A stretch of 64,000 bases of DNA from Paracoccus sulfuroxidans (GTDB lineage Bacteria; Pseudomonadota; Alphaproteobacteria; Rhodobacterales; Rhodobacteraceae). The DNA is taken from positions 248,001-312,000 of the forward strand of contig NZ_VLKU01000004.1 in NCBI RefSeq assembly GCF_007830335.1, read 5' to 3'. Below the pieces are notes generated by a model. The model ran no database searches, was not told the origin of the DNA, and saw nothing but the letters and a program-made list of their open reading frames with translations. The stretch's first letter is position 1. The number at the start of each line of letters is the position of its first letter. The position numbers and the translations under genes are program-made. Shown piece after piece: positions 54,159-63,528 of the stretch.

Positions 54159-55678
54159 CCAAGACCAATCCCGCCCGTCAGGCGCTTGCCGATCTGGAAA
54201 TGGGCGCGCGCCCCTCGGGCCGCACGCTGCTGACCGCCGACTGGGTGCTGGCGCATGAAGATGGCGGCCATGTCCTGCTGCGCAAGGGCGAAGTGGTGAT
54301 CGAGGGCGGCGCGGTCGTCTTCACCGGCCACGGCTTTCAGGGCGAGGTCGCCCGCCGGATCGATTTCGGCGCGGCGCTGATTTCGCCCGGTCTGGTCGAT
54401 CTGGACGCGCTGTCGGATCTGGACACCACCATTCTGGGCATCGACCATTTCCCCTCGTGGAAGAAGGGCCGCGTCTGGCCGCTGTCTTACGTCGAGCGTG
54501 GCCCCTATGAGATGTACACGCCCGAGGAACTGGCGTTCCAGAAGCGCTTCGCCTTTGGTCAGCTGCTTCTGAACGGCATCACCACCGCCGCGCCCATCGC
54601 CTCGCTTTTCTATCGCGAATGGGCCGAGACGGTCGCCGAATTCGACGCGGCCGCCGATGCGGCGGGCGATCTGGGCCTGCGCGTCTTCCTGTCGCCCGCC
54701 TATCGCTCGGGCGGGATGGTGCTGCATGCGCCGGGCGACATGCGCGCCCATTTCGATGAGCCGCGCGGTCTGGAAGGGCTTAACGCTGCGGCGGAATACA
54801 TCGCCCGCCAGCAGGGCCGTTTCGACGGGTTGGTGCAGGGCATGTTCGCGCCCGACCGGGTCGAGACCGCGACGGCGGGCCTGTTGCGCGCCACCATGGC
54901 GCGGGCCGAGGAACTGGACGTCAAGGTTCGCCTGCATATGGCGCAGGGCACGATGGAGGTCGACACGGTGCGCGCCCTTCACGGCAGCACCGCGCCGGTC
55001 TGGCTGGCCAGGGAAGGTCTGCTGAACAACCGCCTGATCGCCCCGCACGCGACCGAGGCGACCGATGAGGATTTGGCGCTTTACGCGCAGCATGGCGTCT
55101 CGGTCGTGCATTGCCCGCTGGTTTCGGGGCGCAGTGGCGGCAGCCTCGACAGCTTCTCGAAGCTGAAGGGTCTGGGCATCAACATCGCCATGGGCACGGA
55201 TACGACGCCTCCCGACATGCTGATGAACCTGCTGGTCGGGCTGATCACCTGCCGGATGAACGACGGCTGCCCCGACCGGGTCATGGCGCGCGATTTCTTC
55301 GACGCGGCGACCCTGGGTGGCGCGCAGGCGCTTGGCCGCGACGATCTGGGCCGACTGGCGCCGGGCGCGCGGGCCGATATCGCCGTCTTCGGGCTGGACG
55401 ATCTCTACATGGCGCCCTCGATCGACCCGATCACCACGCTGGTCACCGGCGGCTCGGGCAAGGTCACGCAGGCGGTGATCGTCGATGGCCGCCTGTCGAT
55501 GCGCTTTGGCGAGGTCGCGGGCATCGACATGGCTGCCGCGCGCAATCAGGCGCAGGCCCAGTTCGACCGGCTGATCGCCCAATATCCCGCCCGCACCTGG
55601 GATCACCCCCCGGTCGAGCAGATTTTCCCGCCCAGCTACCCCATGCGTCAGCCCCAGCCGGAGAACGTCGATGGATGA
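54155..55678 (+). CDS. Amidohydrolase-fold protein lacking the HxH motif (paralogue 1)
   Basis: 507 residues from the ATG at 54155 (ATGA overlap). The overall fold is that of the chlorohydrolase/TrzA branch: RTLLTADWVLAHEDGGHV, ISPGLVDLDALSDLD, APHATEATDEDLALYAQHG, MGTDTTPPDML. Where the family has DxHxH, this protein has VDLDAL (residues 81-86), so the first metal-ligand pair is Asp/Leu instead of His/His. Later His and Asp positions remain. It is closely similar over its whole length to the product at 59381-60862. Either a different metal site or a non-catalytic role is possible. Confidence 0.85.
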   Translation: MTKTNPARQALADLEMGARPSGRTLLTADWVLAHEDGGHVLLRKGEVVIEGGAVVFTGHGFQGEVARRIDFGAALISPGLVDLDALSDLDTTILGIDHFPSWKKGRVWPLSYVERGPYEMYTPEELAFQKRFAFGQLLLNGITTAAPIASLFYREWAETVAEFDAAADAAGDLGLRVFLSPAYRSGGMVLHAPGDMRAHFDEPRGLEGLNAAAEYIARQQGRFDGLVQGMFAPDRVETATAGLLRATMARAEELDVKVRLHMAQGTMEVDTVRALHGSTAPVWLAREGLLNNRLIAPHATEATDEDLALYAQHGVSVVHCPLVSGRSGGSLDSFSKLKGLGINIAMGTDTTPPDMLMNLLVGLITCRMNDGCPDRVMARDFFDAATLGGAQALGRDDLGRLAPGARADIAVFGLDDLYMAPSIDPITTLVTGGSGKVTQAVIVDGRLSMRFGEVAGIDMAAARNQAQAQFDRLIAQYPARTWDHPPVEQIFPPSYPMRQPQPENVDG

Positions 55679-56687
55679 TCCTTCCCGTATTGTTCAGGCC
55701 AAGGCCGATCCCGGCCACAACTGTCTTGAGGTGCGCAACCTCGTCGTCGAATTCCCCAACCGCCACGGCACGCTGAGGGCGCTGGACGATGTTTCGCTGT
55801 CGATCCGCCCCGGCGAGATCCTGGGCGTCGTGGGCGAATCCGGTGCGGGCAAGTCGATGACTGGTCTTGCCATTCAGGGCCTCTTGGAGCGGCCGGGCCG
55901 CATCGCCTCGGGCGAGGTCTGGCTGGAGGGGCGGCGCATCGACGGGCTCAGCGACCGGCAGATGGAAAAGATCCGCGGCAAGGAAATCGGCGCGATCTTT
56001 CAGGACCCGCTGACCTCGCTGAACCCGTTGTTCTCGGTCGGCGCGCAGCTTGTGGAAACCATCCGCCAGCACATGCCCGAACTGGGCAAGGCCGCCGCGC
56101 GCGGTCGCGCCATCGCGCTTTTGAAAGAGGTGGGCATCCCCGCCCCGGAAGAGCGTGTCGACCATTTCCCGCACCAGTTCTCGGGCGGGATGCGGCAGCG
56201 CGTGGTGATTGCGCTGGCCTTGGCGGTGAACCCGCGCCTGATCATCGCCGATGAGCCGACGACGGCGCTGGATGTCTCGATCCAGGCGCAGATCACCGGG
56301 CTTTTGCGCCGCCTTTGCAAGGAACATGGCACGGCGGTCATGCTGGTGACGCATGACATGGGCGTCATCGCCGAGACCGCCGACCGCGTCGCGGTGATGT
56401 ATGCGGGCCGCCTGATCGAGATCGGCCCGGTCGAGACCGTGCTGAAATCCCCCGCCCATCCCTATACGCGCGGGCTGATGGCCTCGATCCCGGCGCTTGG
56501 CGCGCGGGTCGAGCATCTGCACCAGATCGACGGCGCGATGCCGCGCCTGAACGCCATCCCGCCCGGTTGCGCCTTCAACCCGCGCTGCGCCGCTGCCGGT
56601 CCGCGCTGCCGCCGCGATGAGCCCGCGCTTGCGCCCGTGGGGCAGGGCGCGGCCGCTTGCTGGCTTCATGAAGGAGGAGTGGCATGA
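55671..56687 (+). CDS. Dipeptide-type ABC transporter ATP-binding protein (DppD type)
   Basis: 338 residues. Walker A GESGAGKSM, Q-loop IFQDPLTSLNP, signature QFSGGMRQRV, Walker B IIADEPTTALD, H-loop VTHDMGV. The C terminus carries the oligopeptide-type extension with GCAFNPRCAAAGPRC, whose cysteines bind an iron-sulphur cluster in some members. The gene overlaps its neighbours by 8 and 4 bp. Confidence 0.93.
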   Translation: MDDPSRIVQAKADPGHNCLEVRNLVVEFPNRHGTLRALDDVSLSIRPGEILGVVGESGAGKSMTGLAIQGLLERPGRIASGEVWLEGRRIDGLSDRQMEKIRGKEIGAIFQDPLTSLNPLFSVGAQLVETIRQHMPELGKAAARGRAIALLKEVGIPAPEERVDHFPHQFSGGMRQRVVIALALAVNPRLIIADEPTTALDVSIQAQITGLLRRLCKEHGTAVMLVTHDMGVIAETADRVAVMYAGRLIEIGPVETVLKSPAHPYTRGLMASIPALGARVEHLHQIDGAMPRLNAIPPGCAFNPRCAAAGPRCRRDEPALAPVGQGAAACWLHEGGVA

Positions 56688-57646
56688 CCACCGCCCGCAC
56701 CACCGCGCTTGAGGTCACGAACCTTGACCGCACCTTCGACGTCTCGCCGCCCTTTCTGAACCGGGTGCTTTACGGCCAGAAGCGGCGCCACCTGCATGCG
56801 GTCAGCGACGTGAGTTTCAGCGTGCCCGCAGGCGGCTGCATGAGCCTTGTGGGCGAATCCGGCTGCGGCAAGTCGACCGTCGCCCGACTGGTCACCGGCA
56901 TCTATGCACCCACGGCGGGCGAGATCCGCTTTGCCCCGGGCAAGTCGGGCGCGCCCCTTTCGGCGCAGATGATCTTTCAGGACCCCTATGCCAGCCTGAA
57001 CCCGCGCTGGCGGGTCAAGAACATCATCGCCGAGCCGCTGCGCGAGCTGAAGCTGCGCGCGACCGAGGCCGAGATTCAGGACCGCGTCGCCGAGCTTCTG
57101 GGCATCGTCGGCCTCAATGCCGCCGATGGTGCGAAGTTCCCGCATGAGTTTTCGGGCGGGCAGCGGCAGCGCATCTCGATCGCGCGGGCGCTGGCGTCAG
57201 AACCCGAGTTTCTGGTCTGTGATGAGCCGACCAGCGCGCTGGACGTCTCGGTCCAGGCGCAGATCCTGAACCTGATGCGCAAGCTGCAGGATGAGCTGGG
57301 CCTGACCTATCTGTTCATCAGCCATGACCTGTCGGTCGTGCGCCACATGTCCGACCGGATCGCGGTCATGTATCTGGGTCGCATCGTCGAGGAAGCCGCG
57401 ACCGAGACGCTGTTTGCCGACCCCAAGCACCCCTATACGCGGCTGCTTTTGCAGACGATCCCGAATGTGAACGACCCCCAACGCGACCGCGTGGCCGCCG
57501 AGGGCGAGGTGCCAAGCCCGCTGAACCCGCCCTCGGGCTGCACCTTCCACACCCGCTGCCCGCTGGCCACCGACCAGTGCAAGGCGCAGCGCCCCGAACT
57601 TGTCGAAAAGGCCGATGGCGCCCGCGTCGCCTGCCATTTCGCCTAG
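56684..57646 (+). CDS. Dipeptide-type ABC transporter ATP-binding protein (DppF type)
   Basis: 320 residues. Walker [11 protein letters not shown]-loop [11 protein letters not shown], signature [10 protein letters not shown], Walker [13 protein letters not shown]-loop ISHDLSVV, and the C-terminal [15 protein letters not shown]. It completes the ATPase pair. AAGGAGGAG is a strong ribosome site. Confidence 0.93.
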   Translation: MTTARTTALEVTNLDRTFDVSPPFLNRVLYGQKRRHLHAVSDVSFSVPAGGCMSLVGESGCGKSTVARLVTGIYAPTAGEIRFAPGKSGAPLSAQMIFQDPYASLNPRWRVKNIIAEPLRELKLRATEAEIQDRVAELLGIVGLNAADGAKFPHEFSGGQRQRISIARALASEPEFLVCDEPTSALDVSVQAQILNLMRKLQDELGLTYLFISHDLSVVRHMSDRIAVMYLGRIVEEAATETLFADPKHPYTRLLLQTIPNVNDPQRDRVAAEGEVPSPLNPPSGCTFHTRCPLATDQCKAQRPELVEKADGARVACHFA

Positions 57647-57750
57647 ATCCACGCCCAGATCCGGGGGCGAGAAGGCCCCGGTCCACGCCTGACCGACCGG
57701 ACCCCGAAGGGCCGGCCGTCCCCCAACACGCAAAAACGCAGGAGAGGTTA

Positions 57751-59313
57751 ATGTCCATCGTCACGAAACTTGCAGCGACGCTTGCACTGTCCGTCAGCGC
57801 CTTCGCCGCCCAGGCCGAAACGGTCAAATGGGCCTCGCGCGCCGATATCTATTCGCTCGATCCGAACTCGATCCCCTCGACGTCGAACCTGGCGTTCCTG
57901 AACCACATCTATGAAGGGCTCGTGCGTTACGACAAGACCTTCGGGCTGGAACCGGCGCTGGCGACCGAGTGGGAGCTGATCGACAACAAGTTCTGGCGCT
58001 TCAAGCTGCGCGAGGGCGTCAAGTTCCACGATGGCGCGGATTTCACCGCCGATGACGTGGTGGCCTCGTTCAACCGCGCGGGCGACGAATCGTCGCCCCT
58101 GAAGGGCAACATGCCGCTTTATGAAGGCGTGCGGAAGATCGACGATCACACGGTCGAGATCGACGTCTCCTCGCCCTCGTCGCTGTTTCTGAACGACATC
58201 ACCAATATCTTCATCTTCGACGCGGGCTGGCTGAAGGACAACAACACCGAAACGCCGACCCGCTATGATGAAGGCGTCGAGGGGTTCGCGACCAGCAACA
58301 CCAACGGCACCGGCCCCTTCAAGCTGGAAAGCCGCAAACCCGATTCGATGACCGTGCTGACCGTCAACGAAGGCTGGTGGGATGAGCGCAAGCACAATGT
58401 CGACCGGCTGGAATTCATCCCGATCACCTCGGCCGCGACCCGCGTGGCGGCGCTTCTGTCGGGTGAGGTCGATCTGATCGACAGCGCGCCCATTCAGGAC
58501 CTTGACCGGCTGAAGGCCGATCCGAACATCAAGGTCAACGCCCTGACCGAATTGCGCACCGTTTTCGTGGCCTTCAACCGCCGCGAAAAGCTGCCGAGCG
58601 GGGCTGAAAACCCGTTCAACGACATCCGCGTGCGTCAGGCGTTTGAGCTGGCGATTGACCGTGACATGATCAACCAGCGCGTGATGCGCGGGCTGGCGCG
58701 TCCCTCGGGCTCGCTGATCGCGCCCGATATCGCGGGCTATTCGGCCGAGCTTGACACCTATCAGCCCGCCGATGCGGAAAAGGCGCGCGCGCTGCTGGCC
58801 GAAGCGGGTCAAGAGGGACTGGCCTTCACCTATACCTGTAACAACGACGAAAGCATCAACGAGGAAGACTGGTGCCAGGCCGTTGCCAACCTGCTGAGCC
58901 GCGCAGGCTTCCAGCCCTCGATCGACATGGGCCCGCGCGCGGTGCAGTCGCCCAAACGCTCGAAAGGCGAAACCGAGGTCTTCAACCTCAGCTGGGCGAA
59001 TGAGCCGACGCTGGACGCCTTCTCGCTGCTGTCGCAGGTGCTGGCCACCAAGGAAGACACCTATGGCGTCTCGAACTATGGCGGCTGGTCGGTTCCGGCA
59101 CTGGACGAGCTGGTCCGTCAGGCGGCGGATGCCACCGACCCGGCCGAGCGTCTGAAGCTGGAAGGCGAAGCGCTGAAGATCGCCAAGGATGAGGTTCTGG
59201 CGATCCCGCTGCATCAGCAGCCGATTGCATGGGCCACGACCCAGAAGATCGAGTCGCTGGACCTGCGCGCCGACAACAAGCCGCGTCACTGGTTCACCGT
59301 CGTCGGCAAGTAA
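57751..59313 (+). CDS. Dipeptide-type ABC transporter substrate-binding protein (family 5)
   Basis: 520 residues from the ATG at 57751 (GGAGAGG upstream). Signal peptide about residues 1-23 (cleavage after QA). Family-5 motifs: LNHIYEGLVRYDKTFGLEPA, FKLREGVKFHDGADFTADDV, NTNGTGPFKLES and AFELAIDRDMIN. Members bind peptides, nickel, opines or small amides. The ligand here is probably the substrate of the surrounding amidohydrolases. A hairpin follows the gene. Confidence 0.93.
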   Translation: MSIVTKLAATLALSVSAFAAQAETVKWASRADIYSLDPNSIPSTSNLAFLNHIYEGLVRYDKTFGLEPALATEWELIDNKFWRFKLREGVKFHDGADFTADDVVASFNRAGDESSPLKGNMPLYEGVRKIDDHTVEIDVSSPSSLFLNDITNIFIFDAGWLKDNNTETPTRYDEGVEGFATSNTNGTGPFKLESRKPDSMTVLTVNEGWWDERKHNVDRLEFIPITSAATRVAALLSGEVDLIDSAPIQDLDRLKADPNIKVNALTELRTVFVAFNRREKLPSGAENPFNDIRVRQAFELAIDRDMINQRVMRGLARPSGSLIAPDIAGYSAELDTYQPADAEKARALLAEAGQEGLAFTYTCNNDESINEEDWCQAVANLLSRAGFQPSIDMGPRAVQSPKRSKGETEVFNLSWANEPTLDAFSLLSQVLATKEDTYGVSNYGGWSVPALDELVRQAADATDPAERLKLEGEALKIAKDEVLAIPLHQQPIAWATTQKIESLDLRADNKPRHWFTVVGK

Positions 59314-59326
59314 GACCCATCAAAAG

Positions 59327-59357
59327 GCGCCGCCCCTGCCTGTGGCGGGGGCGGCGC
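59327..59357 (+). terminator. Intra-operon hairpin after the binding-protein gene
   Basis: A 10-bp perfect stem (GCGCCGCCCC at 59327-59336, GGGGCGGCGC at 59348-59357), 11-base loop, no T-run. The placement matches the hairpin after the other binding-protein gene at 7356 and would raise its mRNA level. Confidence 0.6.
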
Positions 59358-59380
59358 TGTCATGTCCGGGGAGGGGGCAG

Positions 59381-60862
59381 ATGACGCAGATTGAACTGGG
59401 TACGCTGGAACTGGGCGCGCGTCCCAAGGGCCGCACCCTGCTGACCGCCGACTGGCTGCTGGCGCATCAGGACGGCCACCACGTCCTGCACCGCCGGGGC
59501 GAGCTGGTGATCGAGGGGCGTCACGTCCTTTACGCCGGGCCCCGGTTTGAAGGCGAGGTCGCGCGCCGCATCGATCTGGGCGCGGCGCTGATCTCTCCGG
59601 GGTTGATCGACCTCGACGCGCTCTCGGATCTTGATACCTACAGCCTTGTGCTGGACAACCAGCCCGGCTGGTCGCGTGGCCGCATCCTGCCCCAGACCTA
59701 TCTCGCGCGCGGCCCCTATGAGATGTACAGCCCGCAGGAACTGGCCTTCCAGAAGCGCTTTTCCTTCGCGACCTTGCTCTTGAACGGCATCACCACGGCG
59801 CTGCCCATCGCCTCGCTTTACTATCGCGAATGGGCCGAGACCGTGCCCGAATTCGATGCTGCCGCCGATGCCGCCGCCGATCTGGGGCTGCGGGTGTTTC
59901 TGGGCCCGGCCTACCGTTCAGGCGGGGCGATGGTCGATGCGGCGGGCGCGTTTCACATGTATTTCGACGAGGCGCGCGGCTTTCAGGGGCTGCAGGACGC
60001 CTGCGACTTCATCCGCCGCCGCGCAGGTGATGCGGGCGGGCTGATCAACGGCTTGCTGGCCCCCGACCGGGTCGAGACGAACACCCCCGAACTGATGCGC
60101 GCCACTATGGCCGCCGCCGAGGATCTGGACGTGCCCGTCCGCCTGCACATGTCGCAAGGCAAGTTTGAATTGCAGATGATGCAGCGCCTGCACGGGCGCA
60201 CGGCCGCGCGCTGGCTGACTGATCTGCGGGCGTTCAATCGCCGCCTGATCGCCCCGCACGGCACCCATGCGACCGACGATGATATCGCGCTTTACGCCGA
60301 GCATGGCGTCAGCATCGCGCATTCACCGCTGGTTTCGGCCCGGATGGGGTCGGTGCTGGCGTCCTTCGCCTCGATCCGGGAACGCGGGGTGAATATCGGC
60401 ATGGCGACCGATACCGCGCCGCCCGATATGTGGATGAACATGCTGGCCGGGCTGATCGCCTGCCGCATCGCAGAGGGCCGGTCGGATGCCGCCTTCAGCG
60501 CCGATTTCTTTAACGCCGCCACTTTGGGTGGTGCGCAGGCGCTGAACCGGCCCGATCTGGGGCGGTTGCAGGCGGGCGCGCTGGCCGATGTGGCGATCTT
60601 CCGGCTGGACGATCCGCATATGGTGCCGACGGTCGATCCGGTGACGACGCTGGTTCTGGGCGGCAATGGCAAGGCGACGCAGGCGGTGTTTGTCGACGGG
60701 CGGCTTTCCATGCGCGCGGGCCAGGTTGCGGGCATGGATATGGTCGCCGCCCGTGCGCAGGCGCAGGCCCAGTTTGACGGGCTGGTCGCCAAATACCCCG
60801 ACCGCAGCTTTGAACACCCCCCGGTCGAGGCGCTGTTTCGCCCCTCGTTCCCGGTTCTCTGA
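59381..60862 (+). CDS. Amidohydrolase-fold protein lacking the HxH motif (paralogue 2)
   Basis: 493 residues from the ATG at 59381 (GAGGGGG upstream). It matches the product at 54155-55678 almost end to end: RTLLTADWLLAHQDGHHV, ISPGLIDLDALSDLD, RGPYEMYSPQELAFQKRFSF, APHGTHATDDDIALYAEHG and ATDTAPPDMWMN. The same LDAL sequence replaces HxH, so the change is a feature of this subfamily and not a single mutation. It is separated from paralogue 1 by the ABC ATPase and binding-protein genes, which implies an old duplication within the locus. Confidence 0.85.
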   Translation: MTQIELGTLELGARPKGRTLLTADWLLAHQDGHHVLHRRGELVIEGRHVLYAGPRFEGEVARRIDLGAALISPGLIDLDALSDLDTYSLVLDNQPGWSRGRILPQTYLARGPYEMYSPQELAFQKRFSFATLLLNGITTALPIASLYYREWAETVPEFDAAADAAADLGLRVFLGPAYRSGGAMVDAAGAFHMYFDEARGFQGLQDACDFIRRRAGDAGGLINGLLAPDRVETNTPELMRATMAAAEDLDVPVRLHMSQGKFELQMMQRLHGRTAARWLTDLRAFNRRLIAPHGTHATDDDIALYAEHGVSIAHSPLVSARMGSVLASFASIRERGVNIGMATDTAPPDMWMNMLAGLIACRIAEGRSDAAFSADFFNAATLGGAQALNRPDLGRLQAGALADVAIFRLDDPHMVPTVDPVTTLVLGGNGKATQAVFVDGRLSMRAGQVAGMDMVAARAQAQAQFDGLVAKYPDRSFEHPPVEALFRPSFPVL

Positions 60863-60878
60863 CCCTGAAGGAGCCCCC

Positions 60879-62345
60879 ATGTCCGCGACCATCCTGACCA
60901 ATGCGACCATCATCACGATGGACCCCGCCCGCCGCATCATCGAAGGCGGCGCGGTCCGCGTTGTCGGCGACCGCATTGCCGCCGTTGGCCCCGCCGACAC
61001 GCTGCGCCCCGAGCCGGGCGACAAGGTGATCGACTGCACCGGGCGGCTGGTCATTCCGGGCCTGATCGACGCGCATGGCCATGCGGGGCATTGCCTGATC
61101 CGGGGCATCGGCGCGGACACCAGCCCCCTCTGGATGAAGATTGTGACGCCGCTTTACTGGCATTTCACCACGCCCGAGTTCTGGGCGGCCGAGGGCATGG
61201 TCTCGGGGCTGGAACGCCTGCGGGCGGGGGTGACGACGGGGGTCAGCATCATCACCTCGATGCCGCGCAGCGACGATCCGCGCATGGCGGTGGCCCATGC
61301 CGGGGCCTACGACCGCATCGGGTTGCGAGAGATCATCTGCACCGGCCCCGCGGGCCTGCCCTGGCCGCGCCCGGCAACGCAATGGACGGATGGCGTGCCG
61401 ACCCGCCGCAGCATCAGCTTTGCCGAGATGATGGAGGGGGCCGAGGCCGCCATTCAGACGCTGGACGGCAGCGCCGATGGCCGGATCAAGGTCTATCTGA
61501 CGCCCTTCACCATCGTGCCCTCGATCGATCCCTCGAACATCTCGACGCCCGATCAGGCGGTCAGCCTGACGGCGGATGACCGCATGCACGCCCGCGCGGT
61601 GCGGGAACTGGCGCGCAAGCATGGGGTGCGCCTGCATTCCGACGCGTTTGCGGGCCATATCCGGCTGGCCGCGCAGGATCGCGAAAACGCCCTGCTGGGC
61701 CCTGACATCCACCTGCAGCATTGCTGGGGCATCTCTCCGCTGGAAGTCGAGATTCTGGCCGAGTCCGGCACCGCCGTCACCCATGCCCCGCCCGGACGTT
61801 CGACCCCGGTGATCGAGATGATGGGGCGCGGCATCAATGTCGCCGTGACGACGGACGGGACCGCGCCCAACCGTTTCTTCGACCTTTTCCAGACCGCGCG
61901 CCTGTTCCAGTCGGTTCAGCATGTGCTGCGGGGTCATGACCGCTATTACCTGCCGCCGGGCAAGGTGCTGGAGATGATCACCATCGACGCCGCACGCGCG
62001 CTTGGGCTGGATCACGAGATTGGCTCGCTTGAGCCCGGCAAGAAGGCCGATCTGGCGGTGATCGACATGCGCGCCCCGCATCTGACGCCCGACTGGCAGC
62101 CGGTGCATCGGCTGATCAATCAGGCGGTCGGCTCGGATGTGGAAACGGTGATGGTCGACGGCAAGGTCATTCTGGACCAGCGCCGCGTGGTGAATGTCGA
62201 CGAACCCGCCGCTTTGGCCGAGGGCAACCGCCTCGCCCGCGAACTGGTCGCCAGCGCCGGGATGGAGGCGCATTTGCGCGACCCCGGCTGGGGCCAGCTT
62301 TACCGCAGCTTCGACGCGCCGGTCAGCCTGCCCGACTGGGACTGA
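60879..62345 (+). CDS. Amidohydrolase (TrzA/AtzA-like)
   Basis: 488 residues from the ATG at 60879 (GAAGGAG upstream). The metal site is intact: His66-x-His68 in GLIDAHGHAGH, His in RLHSDAFAGH and LQHCWGIS, and Asp in VAVTTDGTAPN. The C terminus closes the composite beta domain (GSLEPGKKADLAVIDM). It belongs to the chlorohydrolase/guanine deaminase-like branch. It is the last gene of the operon; its 3' end overlaps the convergent LysR gene by 46 bp. Confidence 0.88.
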   Translation: MSATILTNATIITMDPARRIIEGGAVRVVGDRIAAVGPADTLRPEPGDKVIDCTGRLVIPGLIDAHGHAGHCLIRGIGADTSPLWMKIVTPLYWHFTTPEFWAAEGMVSGLERLRAGVTTGVSIITSMPRSDDPRMAVAHAGAYDRIGLREIICTGPAGLPWPRPATQWTDGVPTRRSISFAEMMEGAEAAIQTLDGSADGRIKVYLTPFTIVPSIDPSNISTPDQAVSLTADDRMHARAVRELARKHGVRLHSDAFAGHIRLAAQDRENALLGPDIHLQHCWGISPLEVEILAESGTAVTHAPPGRSTPVIEMMGRGINVAVTTDGTAPNRFFDLFQTARLFQSVQHVLRGHDRYYLPPGKVLEMITIDAARALGLDHEIGSLEPGKKADLAVIDMRAPHLTPDWQPVHRLINQAVGSDVETVMVDGKVILDQRRVVNVDEPAALAEGNRLARELVASAGMEAHLRDPGWGQLYRSFDAPVSLPDWD

Positions 62346-63307
62346 CCGGCAGCGCCGCCCGAATGCTCCAGCGGCTCGGCCCCGATCAGGGTGACCAGCT
62401 TTTCACGCAGGGCCTGCGCCAGCGGCGACAGCGGTCGCCGCTTCAGCGCCAGCATGTAATAGCGCGAGACGCGGATATCCTGCGCCATCGGCAGCACCAC
62501 GAAACCCGCGCCGACCGGCGGGCGGATCAGCAGTTCCGCCACCTCATCCGACAGGGGCGCGATGGCATCGGTCTGCGAGAGGTACGCCAGCGTCAGCAGG
62601 GTCGAGGGGCTTTGCACGATATTCGTGGGCTCGCTGAGCCCGACGGCGGCAAAGGCCGCCATCGCGGCCTCTCGGATCGGGGCGCCGCGCTGCTGCATGA
62701 TCCATTCCTGCCCCTGCACCTCGGTCAGCGTGACGACCGATGCACGCGCCAGCGGATGCGAGGCGCGGGCCAGAAACGCCACTTTTTCATCGCGCATCGG
62801 CAGGATCGAGAAATCGCGGCTGTCGAATTCCGGCAGGATGCGGGCCAGCACGAAATCCATCTCTCCGGCCAGAAGATGCGTCAAGAGATCGCGTGAGGGC
62901 AGCACGTCCAGCGTGATATCGGCGGACCGCGCCTCTTCCTTGATCTGGCGCACGGCGGTCACCAGATAGCGCACCGCCGGGCCGGTCACCGCGCCCACGC
63001 GGACCGCGCCGCCCAGACCTTCGCGCATATGGGCAAGCTCGGTCGTCATGCTGGTCATCTCGCGCAGGATGGCGCGGGCGCGGCGCAACACGGCATGCCC
63101 GGCCTCGGTCGGCTCCATCCCGCGCGGCTGGCGCAGAAACAGGGTCGCGCCCAGTTGACGCTCGGTCTCGGCCAGCATGCGCGAGGCGGCGGGCTGGGTC
63201 ATGCCCACGGCGGCGGCGGCCAGTTGCAGCTGCCCGTATTCGGCAATCTCGTTCAGAAGCCGCAGTTGCGCGGGCTTCAGCAACATGCGGGCGGTCAGGT
63301 TCTGCAT
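62300..63307 (-). CDS. LysR-family transcriptional regulator
   Basis: 335 residues. The N-terminal winged helix is LRLLNEIAEYGQLQLAAAAV followed by MTQPAASRMLAETERQLGA; the effector-binding domain follows from about residue 95. QLAAAAVGMTQPAASR resembles the GbpR/sugar-linked LysR group. It is divergent from an AraD1-type gene, so it more likely controls sugar-acid catabolism to the right than the amidohydrolase operon to the left. Confidence 0.9.
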   Translation of the reverse strand: MQNLTARMLLKPAQLRLLNEIAEYGQLQLAAAAVGMTQPAASRMLAETERQLGATLFLRQPRGMEPTEAGHAVLRRARAILREMTSMTTELAHMREGLGGAVRVGAVTGPAVRYLVTAVRQIKEEARSADITLDVLPSRDLLTHLLAGEMDFVLARILPEFDSRDFSILPMRDEKVAFLARASHPLARASVVTLTEVQGQEWIMQQRGAPIREAAMAAFAAVGLSEPTNIVQSPSTLLTLAYLSQTDAIAPLSDEVAELLIRPPVGAGFVVLPMAQDIRVSRYYMLALKRRPLSPLAQALREKLVTLIGAEPLEHSGGAAGQSQSGRLTGASKLR

Positions 63308-63528
63308 GACAATTCCGGTATGCTAATTGTGTCAGATGTAATTTTACCAGCATGTGCGCGCAAAGCTAGTCTGACCGCGACCGCTGCTGCGGCAGGGCCC
63401 GAAAAGGGTGCGTCCAGCGGATCGGTGAAACGGGGGGAAGTCGGCAAGGCCATGCCTGCATCCTGCGGTCCGGGCAACGGGCGGCGGGCAGGCCGGGTCC
63501 CGACACGCATCGCAAGAAAGGCAATGAC

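Noticed and set aside
60510..62273. 587-codon minus-strand frame
   Set aside because: Antisense to two clear amidohydrolase genes and without a ribosome site or motifs.
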